Origin: an uncultured Planctomycetaceae bacterium
Lineage (GTDB): Bacteria > Planctomycetota > Planctomycetia > Pirellulales > Pirellulaceae
NCBI GenBank assembly: GCA_903927685.1
Contig: CAIYOB010001418.1
Coordinates: 1-23,978 of the forward strand
Direction of reading: 5' to 3'
DNA length: 23,978 nucleotides
Under the pieces are notes generated by a model. That model did no database searches. It was not told the DNA's origin and worked only from the letters and a program-made list of their open reading frames with translations. Of the stretch, positions 23,638 through 23,978 are shown piece by piece. The first letter of the stretch is position 1. Each line of letters starts with the position of its first letter. The translations under genes were made by a program, and so were the position numbers.

Positions 23638-23978
23638 ATGCGCACGCCCGCCCCCTGCTCAGCCGGTCCGGTCCTGATGCTGCTCCTGGCCCTGGCGAGT
23701 CCCGCGGCTGCGGTGACGCTGCACGTGGCGCCCCACGGCAGTGACGCCTGGTCGGGGCGGATCGCCGCGGCGAACGCGGACCAGTCCGACGGCCCGTTGG
23801 CCAGCCTGGCCGGCGCGCGCGACGCCGTGCGCCGGCTCAAAGCCCAAGGACCGCTCGCCGAGCCGGTCCACATCGTCGTGGCCGACGGCGTCTATCCCCA
23901 GAGCGAGACGCTGGAACTTACGCCGGCCGATAGCGGTTCGGCGGAGTGCCCGATCACCTACGAAGCCGCGCCGCGGGC
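23638..23978 (+). CDS. exported parallel-beta-helix protein, N-terminal part, cut by window edge
   Basis: Only the first 113 codons are in the window. A signal peptide spans about residues 1-25 (VLMLLLALASPAAAV). LHVAPHGSDAWSGR and DGPLASLAGARDAVRRLK follow, then VHIVVADGVYPQSETLEL. This opening is typical of right-handed parallel beta-helix carbohydrate-active proteins, which include pectate-lyase-like and GH141-like enzymes, acting in the periplasm or outside the cell. The start was chosen as the ATG at 23638 with AAGGA seven to eight bases upstream. It lies 76 nt after the methyltransferase stop, same strand. The catalytic part lies beyond the right edge, so the enzyme class is not decided. 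Confidence 0.85.
   Translation, partial: MRTPAPCSAGPVLMLLLALASPAAAVTLHVAPHGSDAWSGRIAAANADQSDGPLASLAGARDAVRRLKAQGPLAEPVHIVVADGVYPQSETLELTPADSGSAECPITYEAAPR

Overview
The window reads as high-GC chromosomal DNA from a member of the Planctomycetota, probably a Pirellulales-like lineage. The reasons are the density of formylglycine-type sulfatases and secreted glycoside hydrolases, an exported sugar isomerase-like TIM-barrel protein, a CsrA domain fused to a response-regulator receiver, and GC-rich palindromic intergenic repeats. The taxonomy is inference; there is no rRNA or other marker gene here. I see no tRNA, rRNA, CRISPR array, transposase, integrase or phage gene.

Layout. (1) Positions 1-3513, minus strand: an exported TIM-barrel isomerase/epimerase-like protein followed by two exported sulfatases, the last cut by the left edge. 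(2) Positions 3698-4731, plus strand: a candidate promoter, a roughly 230-nt leader rich in GGA motifs, and one gene joining CsrA, a histidine-kinase-dimerisation-like helical segment and a REC domain. It is separated from the convergent gene cluster by a 100-bp nested inverted repeat. (3) Positions 4914-10469, minus strand: a GH50-type glycoside hydrolase, then a tight three-gene unit (class I aldolase, PfkB sugar kinase, uronate-isomerase-like protein) with its own promoter candidate. (4) Positions 10650-19106, plus strand and divergent from (3): an RraA-like protein, an MFS transporter, an SDR dehydrogenase, a GH10 xylanase, an enolase-superfamily sugar-acid dehydratase and a 951-residue TIM-barrel glycoside hydrolase. 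(5) Positions 19429-23561, plus strand: an unusual Hsp70-family protein and an exported protein-L-isoaspartate methyltransferase with an added C-terminal beta domain. (6) From 23638: the start of an exported parallel-beta-helix protein, cut by the right edge.

Regions 3 and 4 look like one divergently transcribed carbohydrate-use locus. Exported hydrolases (GH50-type, GH10, GH-A clan) would release oligosaccharides or monomers. The MFS protein would import an acidic or neutral sugar. The cytoplasmic enzymes (SDR, dehydratase, isomerase-like, kinase, aldolase, RraA-like) provide the steps of an oxidative or isomerase/kinase/aldolase sugar pathway. The neighbouring sulfatases and the beta-helix protein fit a complex, perhaps sulfated, polysaccharide. 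No SusC/SusD pair, TonB receptor or dedicated transcription factor is present. The substrate cannot be fixed from sequence alone.

The most unusual single item is the CsrA-DHp-like-REC fusion. It would tie phosphorelay input directly to an RNA-binding regulator, and its own leader carries GGA motifs that could be targets. Other points worth a look are the exported isoaspartate methyltransferase, which would act where S-adenosylmethionine is not expected, and the palindromic repeats at 4790-4889 and 13407-13473.
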